DNA of 64,000 nucleotides, taken from positions 62,001 through 126,000 of the forward strand of contig CAVSFO010000006.1 of the NCBI GenBank assembly GCA_963727245.1, in the 5' to 3' direction. The DNA is from JBKQVT01 sp963727245 (GTDB lineage: Bacteria; Planctomycetota; Planctomycetia; Pirellulales; Thermoguttaceae). A program made the translations under genes and the position numbers. The stretch's first letter is position 1. Each line of letters starts with the position of its first letter. Below the pieces are notes generated by a model, which saw nothing but the letters and a program-made list of their open reading frames with translations, ran no database searches and was not told where the DNA came from. Below are positions 7,808 through 15,195 of the stretch, in pieces.

Positions 7808-8611
7808 CTACTTCGGCTTGTCCCCAAGCTTCTTGGCTTGTGCAAAGTCCCCTTCAGCTTTGGCCTTTTCGCCTTTCTTCTCGTATGCCACGCCCCGGTT
7901 CCGGTACGCCTCGGCGTCTTTCGGGTCGAGCCGGATCGCCTCGGTGAAATCGGCGATAGCCTTGTCGAAATCGCCCTTCAATCCGTAGGCAACGCCCCGG
8001 CTGGAGTACATCGTTGCGTTCTTTGGATCAAGCCGGATCGCCTCGGTAAAGTCGGCAATGGCCTCGTCGAGTCTGTCCGTATGAGCATAGGTAACAGCCC
8101 GGTCGAAATAAATAGTGGCATCGTTGGGATTGAGGTGAATCGCTTCGCTGTAGTCCTCAATCTCCTTGTCGAAGTTGCCCTTCTTCCCGTAGGCCACGCC
8201 CCGGTTGTAGTATGCAATGGCCGAGTTCGGGACCAATCGGATTGCTTCGGTGCAGTCGGCGATAGCCCTGTCGTAGTTGCCCTTCCCTGCAAAAACATTG
8301 GCCCGGTTACAGTATGCCATCGCTAGCTTCGGGTTGATTTCAATGGCTTTGGTGAAATCGGCGATGGCCTTGTCGAGGTTGCCCGTATGAGCATAGACAA
8401 CAGCCCGGCCGAAATACGTTTCATGGTCCTTAGGGGCCAGCCGAATCGCCTCGGTGTAGACAGCAATGGCTCCATCAAAGTCGCCTTGACTCAGGAGTTG
8501 CTCGCCTTTCTTCAGTGCCTCTGCCGCCGATTTAGGCTCGTCAGCTATCGACAAGCCAGGCATCAGCGTCCCAACGACCAGCACCACCAACAACCATCTT
8601 CGAGCGTTCAT
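7808..8611 (-). CDS. secreted TPR-repeat protein (copy 1 of a duplicated gene)
   Basis: 267 residues. The N-terminus (MNARRWLLVVLVVGTLMPG) is a clear Sec signal peptide ending around residue 23, so the protein acts outside the cytoplasmic membrane. The rest is six to seven TPR units with the repeating core AIADFTEAIRLDPKDAEAY and near-perfect 34-residue spacing. It probably acts as a protein-binding scaffold. The gene, plus about 20 bases on each side, is repeated with few differences at 37647-38450. The next gene upstream on the same strand begins 28 bases away. Confidence 0.88.
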   Translation of the reverse strand: MNARRWLLVVLVVGTLMPGLSIADEPKSAAEALKKGEQLLSQGDFDGAIAVYTEAIRLAPKDHETYFGRAVVYAHTGNLDKAIADFTKAIEINPKLAMAYCNRANVFAGKGNYDRAIADCTEAIRLVPNSAIAYYNRGVAYGKKGNFDKEIEDYSEAIHLNPNDATIYFDRAVTYAHTDRLDEAIADFTEAIRLDPKNATMYSSRGVAYGLKGDFDKAIADFTEAIRLDPKDAEAYRNRGVAYEKKGEKAKAEGDFAQAKKLGDKPK

Positions 8612-8638
8612 GACGAGTTCTCCTGTTGGAAGATCGAA

Positions 8639-8986
8639 TCACGACTGGGCCTCGCCCACTCCGCTCACCGCAATCGCATCCAGCAAATCCTTGAATTTCT
8701 TCAGCCCGCCAACCTCCTTGATTACAGCAAGCATCTCGTGCAGGTGACGAAAACCGCCAATCGTCTTCACCATCTCGCCGACCGCCGTGATTTGCCCCAG
8801 CGTGACGACATAGCTGGGCTTGGTCGGGACCTCGGCTGGAACGGTCACGGTTTGGCGGGCGGCTTTCTTCGCCTTGGCCGCCGTGAAACCATAACCGCAC
8901 TTCGGGCAGGTCTTGGCCCTGGTTCCTTTGACCCACGCATCGCACTTCGGGCACTGTTTTTGCCCTTTTCTGGTTCTCTTGGCCAT
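8639..8986 (-). CDS. zinc-ribbon protein with a C-terminal helical domain, 115 aa
   Basis: Starts at ATG 8986 behind GGAGAACGAG. The first 35 residues hold two CxxC pairs (KQCPKCDAWVKGTRAKTCPKC), a classic zinc ribbon like that of the UPF0547 family. Next comes a linker, then about 60 helical residues (QITAVGEMVKTIGGFRHLHE, then IKEVGGLKKFKDLLDAI). Planctomycetes have many such short zinc-ribbon proteins and no role is known. It lies upstream of the TPR gene on the same strand. Confidence 0.75.
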   Translation of the reverse strand: MAKRTRKGQKQCPKCDAWVKGTRAKTCPKCGYGFTAAKAKKAARQTVTVPAEVPTKPSYVVTLGQITAVGEMVKTIGGFRHLHEMLAVIKEVGGLKKFKDLLDAIAVSGVGEAQS

Positions 8987-9128
8987 TTCTCGTTCTCCGG
9001 TAAGGGGTATGGACAAGCATAGCTCTCCGAAAAGGCAGTCAAGATTCGGATCAGTGGCCAAGTCGGAATATGCGGAATACGCCGGTGCAGAATATCGCTT
9101 GTGACGAGCAGGAGGCCACGGAACTGCC

Positions 9129-9158
9129 GGCGGAAACTCGGAAAAGGCGGAAATAGAT
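9129..9158. repeat. intergenic CGGAAA triple-repeat element, copy 3
   Basis: The third copy of the CGGAAA element, slightly diverged, lies between the zinc-ribbon gene start (8986) and the small membrane ORF (9187). Confidence 0.5.
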
Positions 9159-9186
9159 CGGCCGGCGTGGACAGAGACCACGAGGG

Positions 9187-9318
9187 TCACCCCACGATCC
9201 ACCGGTAGATCGCCAAGAGGACCAGCAGCACCCCAATAATGATCCACCAAGTCTTGCGGGCAGGCGGGGCGTCTTTCTTCGTGATGCAGTTGCCACTACG
9301 AGGGCAACAATCCGCAGA
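9187..9318 (-). pseudogene. small single-helix membrane protein lacking a usable start codon
   Basis: On the minus strand a 43-codon open stretch encodes a Cys/Lys-rich N-terminus (CCPRSGNCITKKD) followed by one strong transmembrane helix (TWWIIIGVLLVLLAIYRW) and a stop. This organisation is typical of real tail-anchored small proteins, but no ATG or GTG lies in frame before an upstream TAA. Either the start has been lost by a frameshift or a rarer start is used. Confidence 0.35.
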
Positions 9319-9332
9319 TTACGCCGCCCACG

Positions 9333-9860
9333 TCATTCGGGATCGACTGGTTCAAGCCGATCCGCTGACCCTAGTTTATGGGACCGAACACCGTTTTCAC
9401 CTCGGAGAAAGATGCGTCCTCCAGAATCAATGAAATGGAAGGTGAACTCGTCACCGTTTATGTGGGGCGGGCCAGCGAAGTAAAGACGAACCCGTTGTCC
9501 CGGTCGAAGTGACACGCCATTGACGACGAGCGGATGCTGCTGCATTTCTATCCAACGCTGCTTCGCCTCCGCATGGCGACGTTGAAGGGACTCCCAGTGT
9601 CTCTCGACGTAGGCCCTCAAGCATTTCTCTAGGCGAGGGTCTTCCAGATCAGGCATATCGTCGTCAGTCCCAACGAGCCGCTCAGGTTGTCGGCCCTCGC
9701 TCTCCCATGTCTCGTTCAGAGCCTCGGCCCTACCATGTTCCAGCAGCCCAGGTAAAGGGCTATCGACCCACCACGGCAAATCATGGACGGCGATGCCATA
9801 GTGTCCGTGACTGGAAACAAAAGCGTGGAATGGCCCGTAATCAAAACCGAGCGATGACAT
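9333..9860 (-). CDS. hypothetical protein, 175 aa
   Basis: ATG 9860 (MSSLGFDYGPF) follows AAGGACAC and is preferred over the longer frame to 9905. The protein is soluble. The N-terminal half is His/Trp-rich (SSHGHYGIAVHDLPWWVDS). A middle helix (EKCLRAYVERHWESLQRRHA) leads to a beta-rich C-terminus (GQRVRLYFAGPPHINGDEF). No known family is recognised. Confidence 0.6.
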   Translation of the reverse strand: MSSLGFDYGPFHAFVSSHGHYGIAVHDLPWWVDSPLPGLLEHGRAEALNETWESEGRQPERLVGTDDDMPDLEDPRLEKCLRAYVERHWESLQRRHAEAKQRWIEMQQHPLVVNGVSLRPGQRVRLYFAGPPHINGDEFTFHFIDSGGRIFLRGENGVRSHKLGSADRLEPVDPE

Positions 9861-9905
9861 CGGTGGGTGTCCTTTCGTGATGGAGCGGCAACTCCAACAA
9901 GCCAA

Positions 9906-10204
9906 GTCGATTCTGGGCTATCAGCGAGGTATGATAGACCAGAACCTTTGGCAGGTATAAGGGACTCTCATCCATGGCATTGGAAACAACCGCCCTGGTC
10001 CAGCGATCATTATGGACTGCCCGATCTTGGCCGGTCAAGGGAGGGATCGTCACCGGGGTTCAAGAAGAAACGGCGGCCCGGCATGGCCATAGGGGACCCA
10101 TCCGACCATCCTAGCTCCAGAAATTTTGAATTGGGTTTCTGGGTTGTTCCAAATGTCGCCAGCCTGCGTCATTCATGTGGCTCGGCAACATGGCGGGTCG
10201 CCTC
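9906..10204. other. intergenic, no feature seen
   Basis: About 300 bases between the two minus-strand genes. The frames here are short and antisense-like, and no tRNA, strong hairpin or promoter pair was recognised. Confidence 0.5.
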
Positions 10205-11023
10205 CTATGTTTGCTGGAAGACATCCAGCAACAGGTACAACTTCCTGCAATACGGCACGAACATCTGCAAGAGAACGTAGGTCTGCTCCCGCTCCAGAAT
10301 CTTGCCCGAGGGATGGCCGGCATCATTCCGAAAGGTTCGAATCACCGACAGGATGCCGTCGAACTCAATGTCCAGGTTCTCCTTGATGTCGCCGGGGAGG
10401 TCGGCCAACACATTCTTCTCGAATGCTGCCCGGAACTTCCTGAACTTCTGGAGAATGGTTCGTTCCTTGGCCAGGGTCCCAAAGTGGCTGCCGTACTTCG
10501 GGCTTTGCTCGGCAGCCTCCACCAGTAGCAAGAATGAGTGTTCCGAGGCCACGCCCAGCATCACAGTCGCAGCCAACATGCAGCCGGTCTTGAACGCCTG
10601 CATCGCCTCCTGGAGGTAGAGCAGCGTGATGTCGCTAATATTGGGGACGTTTGACTGTATCAGCTTGGTGTAGGATTCGAGGTCGTGGAAGAAGTAGACG
10701 TTCTGATTAGCGAGAATCTTTTTGCCGAAGTGCGAAACGGCGAACCACGGGAAGCTTGGGTCTGAGTTGTCGGTCCCAAGCGTTATGATGTTCTGGCGGA
10801 ACAGGTCCCAGAAGACCTCCCGAAGAAGCTCGCTATCGTTGCCTGAGAGTTGAGGTTCGTGATGAAACAAGGAAGATGGAGCCGCCGAACCTTGACGCCG
10901 CTGGATAACCTCGGCAACGCCGGAAGCAAGATGAGCATACTGATTCGGTGAATAATTGACCTTCTCCCGCCCGGCCAAGATGTCGATCACAACGTTGCGG
11001 ATTTCCTCGTAGGTATGATCCAT
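10205..11023 (-). CDS. HEPN-like protein with an RX4H motif; last gene of the ubiquitin-like operon
   Basis: 272 residues, mostly helical. The C-terminal third carries FRNDAGHPSG (R232 to H237), which fits the R-x4-6-H motif of HEPN ribonuclease or nucleotide-handling domains, preceded by a long amphipathic helix and an ILQKFRKFRAAF segment. The N-terminal part (residues 1-130) has a winged-helix-like look (SELLREVFWDLFRQNIITLG). HEPN proteins are common effectors in bacterial defence and toxin systems; assignment here rests on the motif and helical context only. The gene starts 24 bases after the DUF6717 stop and closes a six-gene minus-strand run. Confidence 0.65.
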   Translation of the reverse strand: MDHTYEEIRNVVIDILAGREKVNYSPNQYAHLASGVAEVIQRRQGSAAPSSLFHHEPQLSGNDSELLREVFWDLFRQNIITLGTDNSDPSFPWFAVSHFGKKILANQNVYFFHDLESYTKLIQSNVPNISDITLLYLQEAMQAFKTGCMLAATVMLGVASEHSFLLLVEAAEQSPKYGSHFGTLAKERTILQKFRKFRAAFEKNVLADLPGDIKENLDIEFDGILSVIRTFRNDAGHPSGKILEREQTYVLLQMFVPYCRKLYLLLDVFQQT

Positions 11024-11047
11024 TATTGGGCCTCGGTTGAAAGTCGT

Positions 11048-11401
11048 TTACCTTCTTTCTTCCGCCTTCACATACAGTTTCAGGGGAGCCTTATCGAAAT
11101 ACCGGAACAAGGCCGGGCAAAGCCAACCCTCCATCGGCGGATCGTCGCAGGCGTACCAGTTACCGTCCTTCTCCTTCCGTTGCCAAGTCAGCATCTTCTG
11201 ATAGCCAGGAAACGGGGCGGCTGAAAAGATCATCCGAAAGCCCTTCCTGGCATTGGGGATGTCCCGCACAAGCCAGTCGATCATTTCTGGCACGCCGCTG
11301 ACGAAAGGCTCCTGCTCCAAGCCGACTTTGGGATCGTCGAAGACCCAGGCACCCAGGTCGTCAACCCAATAGGGGGCGATGACCATGATCTGATTCGCCA
11401 T
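11048..11401 (-). CDS. DUF6717 family protein
   Basis: 117 residues beginning MANQIMVIAPYWVDDLGAWV, then FDDPKVGLEQEPFVSGVPEM and a Trp-rich end (KDGNWYACDDPPMEGWLCPA). This is the full-length pattern of DUF6717, a small family frequent in planctomycetes with no known biochemistry. It starts 3 bases after the XRE gene's stop, so translation is probably coupled. Placement inside the ubiquitin-like operon suggests a joint role, but that is inference. Confidence 0.8.
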   Translation of the reverse strand: MANQIMVIAPYWVDDLGAWVFDDPKVGLEQEPFVSGVPEMIDWLVRDIPNARKGFRMIFSAAPFPGYQKMLTWQRKEKDGNWYACDDPPMEGWLCPALFRYFDKAPLKLYVKAEERR

Positions 11402-11404
11402 GTT

Positions 11405-11863
11405 CTACCTCGGTTTCTTCGGTTTGCCGCTCATCGCCTCCAGCTTAGCCAGTGCCTCCCGCCGACCGAGCTTCCGCACGCCGACCAGGGCAGCGAGATT
11501 GGCCTTTCCTGGGCGGGCCTTGTCGGATTCCCAGTGGTAGATGGTCAACCCCGAGACACCAACCAACTTGCCGAAGGCCGCAGCGGACAACTTCAGCCGC
11601 CGTCGCTGGGCCTTGACCGAGCGGGGCGAGAAACGCACATCTTCTAGCGGTTCCTCGGCAGTCTGTGGCCGCCCCAGGCGTTTTCGCTCCTGGCCTTTGA
11701 GGAAGGCGAGTTCCTTCTGCTGGGAATAAACAAGGCGTTTCAGCCTGGCGATGTCCCGGCGGTACTGGGCCACCGCCTTCTTGGTGGGGCTTGTGGCGGC
11801 CTTGATTTCCCTCTTGGCCAGGCGACGGATTTCATCTCTCAGAACTGTGGCGATGTTGGGCAT
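11405..11863 (-). CDS. XRE-family helix-turn-helix regulator with an N-terminal coiled coil
   Basis: 152 residues from ATG 11863. The first half is charged and helical, with a likely coiled coil (AQYRRDIARLKRLVYSQQKE). The second half is an XRE/Cro-type HTH (LSAAAFGKLVGVSGLTIYHW, then ESDKARPGKANLAALVGVRK), with a Lys/Arg tail. The longer frame to 12016 would run into the E1 gene and is not used. It sits 22 bases after the E1 stop and 3 bases before DUF6717. It may autoregulate the operon, for which the inverted repeat at 14291-14322 is a candidate site. Confidence 0.85.
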   Translation of the reverse strand: MPNIATVLRDEIRRLAKREIKAATSPTKKAVAQYRRDIARLKRLVYSQQKELAFLKGQERKRLGRPQTAEEPLEDVRFSPRSVKAQRRRLKLSAAAFGKLVGVSGLTIYHWESDKARPGKANLAALVGVRKLGRREALAKLEAMSGKPKKPR

Positions 11864-11885
11864 GGCTTGGCTCCTTTTCACCGTA

Positions 11886-13349
11886 TTATATACAGAAGCC
11901 GAGCCAGCATAAGAATCGGGTGAACCAGGCCCCCCATTTTCGTCGGGCGGCACGAGCCTCTTCCGCAACTCGATGCACCCCCGTGAACGACATCCCTGTG
12001 CGATCTCCCTTTGCAACCAGGGTTGGGAAAATACAGTTCTTCCCGCAAGTCCATTCCTCTACTCGATCCATCGTGCCGGTAACGAAGTGATAGACTTGTG
12101 CCCCATTATTTGACATGCCCGATGGTGCGACGATCATGGACAGAGCTTGCAGCACTTCCATCGAAGCCGCCATCGTGGCGAAGGGAAATACGTTCTCACT
12201 CCTCTTCAACGGATGACCCGTCGGCAGTCCTTTGATATACGAGGGGTCATCCAGATAACCGTCACGCTCCACGGAGACAAATTCTGCCTTGTACTGTCCC
12301 AGGCATTCCAGACATCGCCTCATGGGTGATGCCACATGAGCCCGCATCTCACCACGCCGTAGGCCCTTGTCGGGCCGTGCCTCGATTGCCACTCCGCCAT
12401 CGACAACCGGGATAAGATGTGTGTACGCAATGAAGTTGAGCACACTCCGAGGCCACGGTCGATCTACGCAGCTAAAAAGCACATCGCAATCGAGTGCTGA
12501 ACGGAACCCTGCTGGCTCCACCACACTGTGCTCCAAGGGAGTGACTGAGAACTGAGAGGCGGTTGCGTTCTTTCGCAGGGCTTTTGCAAGCACCTTCACC
12601 TTCGCTCGTCCCACATCGTGCCGTGTCGCATAGATGAGCCGATCCAAATTGACTTCTTCCACTGAATCAAAGTCGAGAAGCAAGATGGTTGAGACTCCCA
12701 TCCGGGTCAATGCCTCGCCGACCACACAGCCAACACTGCCAGTGCCGACAATCCCGATCTTCAGACGACTGATATCTGCCTGCTTTCGGGTACCCCACGC
12801 CGAAATTGTACGGGTTAGTTCCCGACCACACAGTGGCGGCGGCAGCAAGTGGTCGTTAAACGTGATCCCCAGCCGCTCACCGACCACCCGTACTGACTCA
12901 CACCAATGCCGAGCGTACTCTCGCCGTCCTGTCTTCTCCCAGAATCGGGCACTCCATGCCCCGTCGGTCCCCAGTGTCATTCCGACAAGTGGTAGACCCG
13001 TGCCTCCTTTCGCTGCTGGAGCATGTCTTTGCTCAGCAACAATATCGTCATCGCTCATATCCTGCCATCCTGGCCCCAAATGGCTATGCAGCAACGCAAG
13101 CCCGGCCCCGTTCTCAACCGCTTCACCGACCGCCCGTTCGGTGTACTCTGACACGAATTCGGCGTTTCCATGTACCGCTCGCTCGCCCTGTCTCGGGAGG
13201 ATCAATCGCTCAATCAGAGCGGTATATCGGTGTTCGCCGCTGCTTGGATACCATAAGCCAAAGCAAAGGTCCTCTTGCCGATCCGCTCGGAGCAGATGTT
13301 GGCGGGCAACATCATCCACGGCAGTCGTCATTGCGACCGAATACGTCAT
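11886..13349 (-). CDS. JAB-E1 fusion: N-terminal JAMM-like domain and C-terminal ThiF/E1 adenylyltransferase
   Basis: 487 residues. Residues ~25-150 form a JAB/JAMM-like unit with HSHLGPGWQDMSDDD (H88, H90, S99, D102), slightly longer between HxH and Ser than the canonical HxHx7S. Residues ~180-420 are a ThiF/E1 Rossmann adenylyltransferase with IGIVGTGSVGCVVGEAL (P-loop-like GxGxxG at 202-207), the acidic LLLDFDSVEEVNLDRL stretch that binds Mg-ATP, and two cysteine pairs (C346/C349 and C435/C439) that probably bind zinc. In such fusions JAB trims or deconjugates ubiquitin-like tails and E1 adenylates them. The start overlaps the E2 stop by ATGA. It is cytoplasmic. Confidence 0.9.
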   Translation of the reverse strand: MTYSVAMTTAVDDVARQHLLRADRQEDLCFGLWYPSSGEHRYTALIERLILPRQGERAVHGNAEFVSEYTERAVGEAVENGAGLALLHSHLGPGWQDMSDDDIVAEQRHAPAAKGGTGLPLVGMTLGTDGAWSARFWEKTGRREYARHWCESVRVVGERLGITFNDHLLPPPLCGRELTRTISAWGTRKQADISRLKIGIVGTGSVGCVVGEALTRMGVSTILLLDFDSVEEVNLDRLIYATRHDVGRAKVKVLAKALRKNATASQFSVTPLEHSVVEPAGFRSALDCDVLFSCVDRPWPRSVLNFIAYTHLIPVVDGGVAIEARPDKGLRRGEMRAHVASPMRRCLECLGQYKAEFVSVERDGYLDDPSYIKGLPTGHPLKRSENVFPFATMAASMEVLQALSMIVAPSGMSNNGAQVYHFVTGTMDRVEEWTCGKNCIFPTLVAKGDRTGMSFTGVHRVAEEARAARRKWGAWFTRFLCWLGFCI

Positions 13350-13705
13350 TGGTCAAAGAGCCGACGAATGTGTGCCATATAAGATTTGACGGTGCGATCA
13401 GAAGCATTCCAGCCGGGGTAAGGCCGACTCCAATACTCCCAGTCAGAGCCAAACTTTTCACTTTCGTGAATCGCACCATCAGGATGCGACCCCCCTGTGT
13501 TGATCGGCAACAAGCGGGGTTTTATGTGCGGCCCACTCGGACAATTTGCAGGAAAATCATCATGCACTTCAAGCCCGAGCATAATTTGCTGGCCCTTGAA
13601 TCGGCCCACCGGGACCTCGTATGGGAACATTACCAGGTCCCGTTCAAGGTCCTGTACTTCGAAGTGCAGAGCCTTCAGTTGATTTATGAAATCCTGACCT
13701 GACAC
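13346..13705 (-). CDS. E2-like (UBC-fold) protein, Prok-E2_E type
   Basis: 119 residues from GTG 13705 behind AGAGGTGA. The order of elements matches prokaryotic E2 family E: a first strand pair (VGRFKGQQIMLGLEVHDDFP), a Pro-rich flap (CPSGPHIKP), a GGSHPDGAIH loop, then the C-terminal EYWSRPYPGWNASDRTVKSY and AHIRRLF. The only cysteine is C55 in the flap; the position after HPD where classical E2s carry the catalytic Cys is His80. It lies between multiubiquitin (6-base gap) and E1 (4-base overlap), which supports the assignment. Confidence 0.85.
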   Translation of the reverse strand: MSGQDFINQLKALHFEVQDLERDLVMFPYEVPVGRFKGQQIMLGLEVHDDFPANCPSGPHIKPRLLPINTGGSHPDGAIHESEKFGSDWEYWSRPYPGWNASDRTVKSYMAHIRRLFDQ

Positions 13706-13711
13706 AGCCGA

Positions 13712-14155
13712 TCACCTCTCTGAGACAGGCGTCGGCCCCATTGCCAGTGTGATGAACTTCTCATTCTGCGTCACGGGAATAGGTGTGTCGGGTTTGTCCT
13801 TATATGATTCCTGGTGATGCTCAGAAATACGCACGAGATAATGGATTGCAGGATCGACGCCGGCTAGTCGCATGATTTGCACGGGCGTAAGCATGTGATC
13901 CGTCGAGGAGACGACCTCATCGTCCACTTTGAAGTGAACCGTTCGGTTGCTGGTCTCGAATGCTTGTCCGTTGTGCATGTGAATGTGGTGATGGGGCCGG
14001 TCGTGGAACGATTCCCGCCTATCCCCTTCAACCTCGACGAGGAAACTCACGTCAGGGTTGCCACCAGCCCGCTCAATGATCTGGACAGGCGTCATTTCGT
14101 GTTCCATCGTTGATTGGGTTTTCCCGTCCACCGTGTAATGGATCGCTTCGTGCAT
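13712..14155 (-). CDS. multiubiquitin domain protein (two tandem ubiquitin-like domains)
   Basis: 147 residues. Two beta-grasp repeats can be aligned by eye, residues ~5-67 and ~73-136, each with the core MTPVQIIERAGG or LTPVQIMRLAGV and a downstream ESFHDRP or ESYKDKP segment, 68 residues apart. This is the Multi_ubiq family, tandem ubiquitin-like proteins found next to E2, E1 and JAB genes. The tail ends MGPTPVSER, with no C-terminal GG, so processing or a different attachment chemistry would be needed. ATG 14155 was chosen for its AGGAG at good distance; it is the promoter-proximal gene of the operon. Confidence 0.9.
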   Translation of the reverse strand: MHEAIHYTVDGKTQSTMEHEMTPVQIIERAGGNPDVSFLVEVEGDRRESFHDRPHHHIHMHNGQAFETSNRTVHFKVDDEVVSSTDHMLTPVQIMRLAGVDPAIHYLVRISEHHQESYKDKPDTPIPVTQNEKFITLAMGPTPVSER

Positions 14156-14569
14156 AGCGTGGCTCCTGGAATGCGAACGTTCCTGTTTGCCGGTCGGCTG
14201 CTTCCCGCACGGCAGGCCGGGGGAAATAGGACGTTCTTGGTTTACGGGGGTTGTATGCAAACCCTATGCCACTTTTGCCCAGTCACCACCCCCCTTACCA
14301 CAACTCCCTTTCCGGTAAGGGGTTACAGTACACGACCACTTATTGGCTTGAACATGACGCCGGTTGCGGGGTGTCAAAATGGCAGTCGCCTGGCATGTGG
14401 AATAACGGCGTCCCACTTCCTCCGGCAGTTCGCTAGTCTTTGCCGCAAGCGAGCCGTAAAGCCCGAATCTGAAGAGAACCACCGCCGGCCAGCCGGACTC
14501 AGGAACAACGGCGGCGAGGATTCCAAGGGACTGCCGTGGCCGTAGCCAGCCCCAAGTCCTCAGCGTTTT
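14156..14569. other. intergenic region upstream of the ubiquitin-like operon
   Basis: About 400 bases without a believable gene. It should hold the promoter of the minus-strand operon. The only distinct structure is the 9-base inverted repeat listed at 14291-14322. Confidence 0.5.
14291..14322. promoter_or_regulatory. 9-base inverted repeat upstream of the multiubiquitin operon
   Basis: CCCCTTACC at 14291-14299 is perfectly complementary to GGTAAGGGG at 14314-14322, with a 14-base gap, about 140 bases upstream of the first gene. It could be a regulator binding site or a leader hairpin. Confidence 0.45.
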
Positions 14570-15133
14570 CTACCAAGGACGCCGGTTGTGTGGCTTCAAG
14601 AAGAGCGGAGTTGCGGTGTCGAGGTCTTCCCTGCCCCTCACCTGGTCCGGCCACATTACAAGATTTGTAACGTGCGGCCTCACCCCTGTCCGGCCTGGTA
14701 CTTCTTCCCAGCCGCCATATACATTCCGTCCAGGCCATGCTGGCTGACACCACCGGCTGAGATCAGAATCAGGTCGCCAAGGATGACCTTTTGATCGAGG
14801 TCCGGCCGTTCGACTATAGTCCAGGTGCCGCTCCACGGTATCAATTCGGTTCAGCCAAGCCTTGGAGTCGATTAGGGCGAGGGGACGTTTCGTCCTTCTG
14901 CTTTTTCGCTGGGGCCATCCGGCATACTGGCTGGACGGATCATAGGTCGTCTTCACGTAGTAGGGCACCCTCGGGAAATAGTCCACGAAGTGTTCGCAGT
15001 AGGTCGCAAACTCGTTCGGGAACCCCTCCGACAGCCGTTCAGCCGGACTGAGGAGGCCCAAATCCGAATCGTCATCCCCAGGAGCGGCGGCCAAATCGTC
15101 GCCGCCGACACTAAATAAATCAGGGTCGTTCAT
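14570..15133 (-). CDS. hypothetical protein, possibly frameshifted
   Basis: The 187-codon frame starts at ATG 15133 with an acidic N-terminus (MNDPDLFSVGGDDLAAAPGD) and a believable aromatic-rich middle (FVDYFPRVPYYVKTTYDPSS). After about residue 95 this frame becomes Arg/Trp-rich and less protein-like, while another minus-strand frame in the same place reads DQKVILGDLILISAGGVSQH and ends at a stop near 14690. A single-base indel around 14.85 kb would join the two. No family is recognised in either version. Confidence 0.4.
   Translation of the reverse strand: MNDPDLFSVGGDDLAAAPGDDDSDLGLLSPAERLSEGFPNEFATYCEHFVDYFPRVPYYVKTTYDPSSQYAGWPQRKSRRTKRPLALIDSKAWLNRIDTVERHLDYSRTAGPRSKGHPWRPDSDLSRWCQPAWPGRNVYGGWEEVPGRTGVRPHVTNLVMWPDQVRGREDLDTATPLFLKPHNRRPW
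14656..14670. promoter_or_regulatory. dyad motif TTACAAGATTTGTAA, copy 2
   Basis: A second copy of the 15-base dyad seen at 4593, 19189 and 22397. If the alternative frame of the 14570-15133 gene is correct, this site lies just downstream of the gene in noncoding DNA. Confidence 0.45.
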
Positions 15134-15149
15134 GGAATCACCATCTCAT

Positions 15150-15184
15150 GGCCCCAGGATGCTGTCAGGTGCTATCCTGGGGCC
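15150..15184. terminator. strong hairpin, possible terminator
   Basis: GGCCCCAGGAT (15150-15160) and ATCCTGGGGCC (15174-15184) form a perfect 11-base stem with a 13-base loop between two minus-strand genes. A T run follows on the plus strand (15191-15195), but no plus-strand gene precedes it, so the direction is unclear. Confidence 0.45.
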
Positions 15185-15195
15185 AGTGCCTTTTT

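Noticed and set aside
10330..10350. GGTTCGAATC string resembling a tRNA T-loop
   Set aside because: No flanking T-stem or acceptor pairing; it lies inside the coding sequence of the HEPN-like gene.
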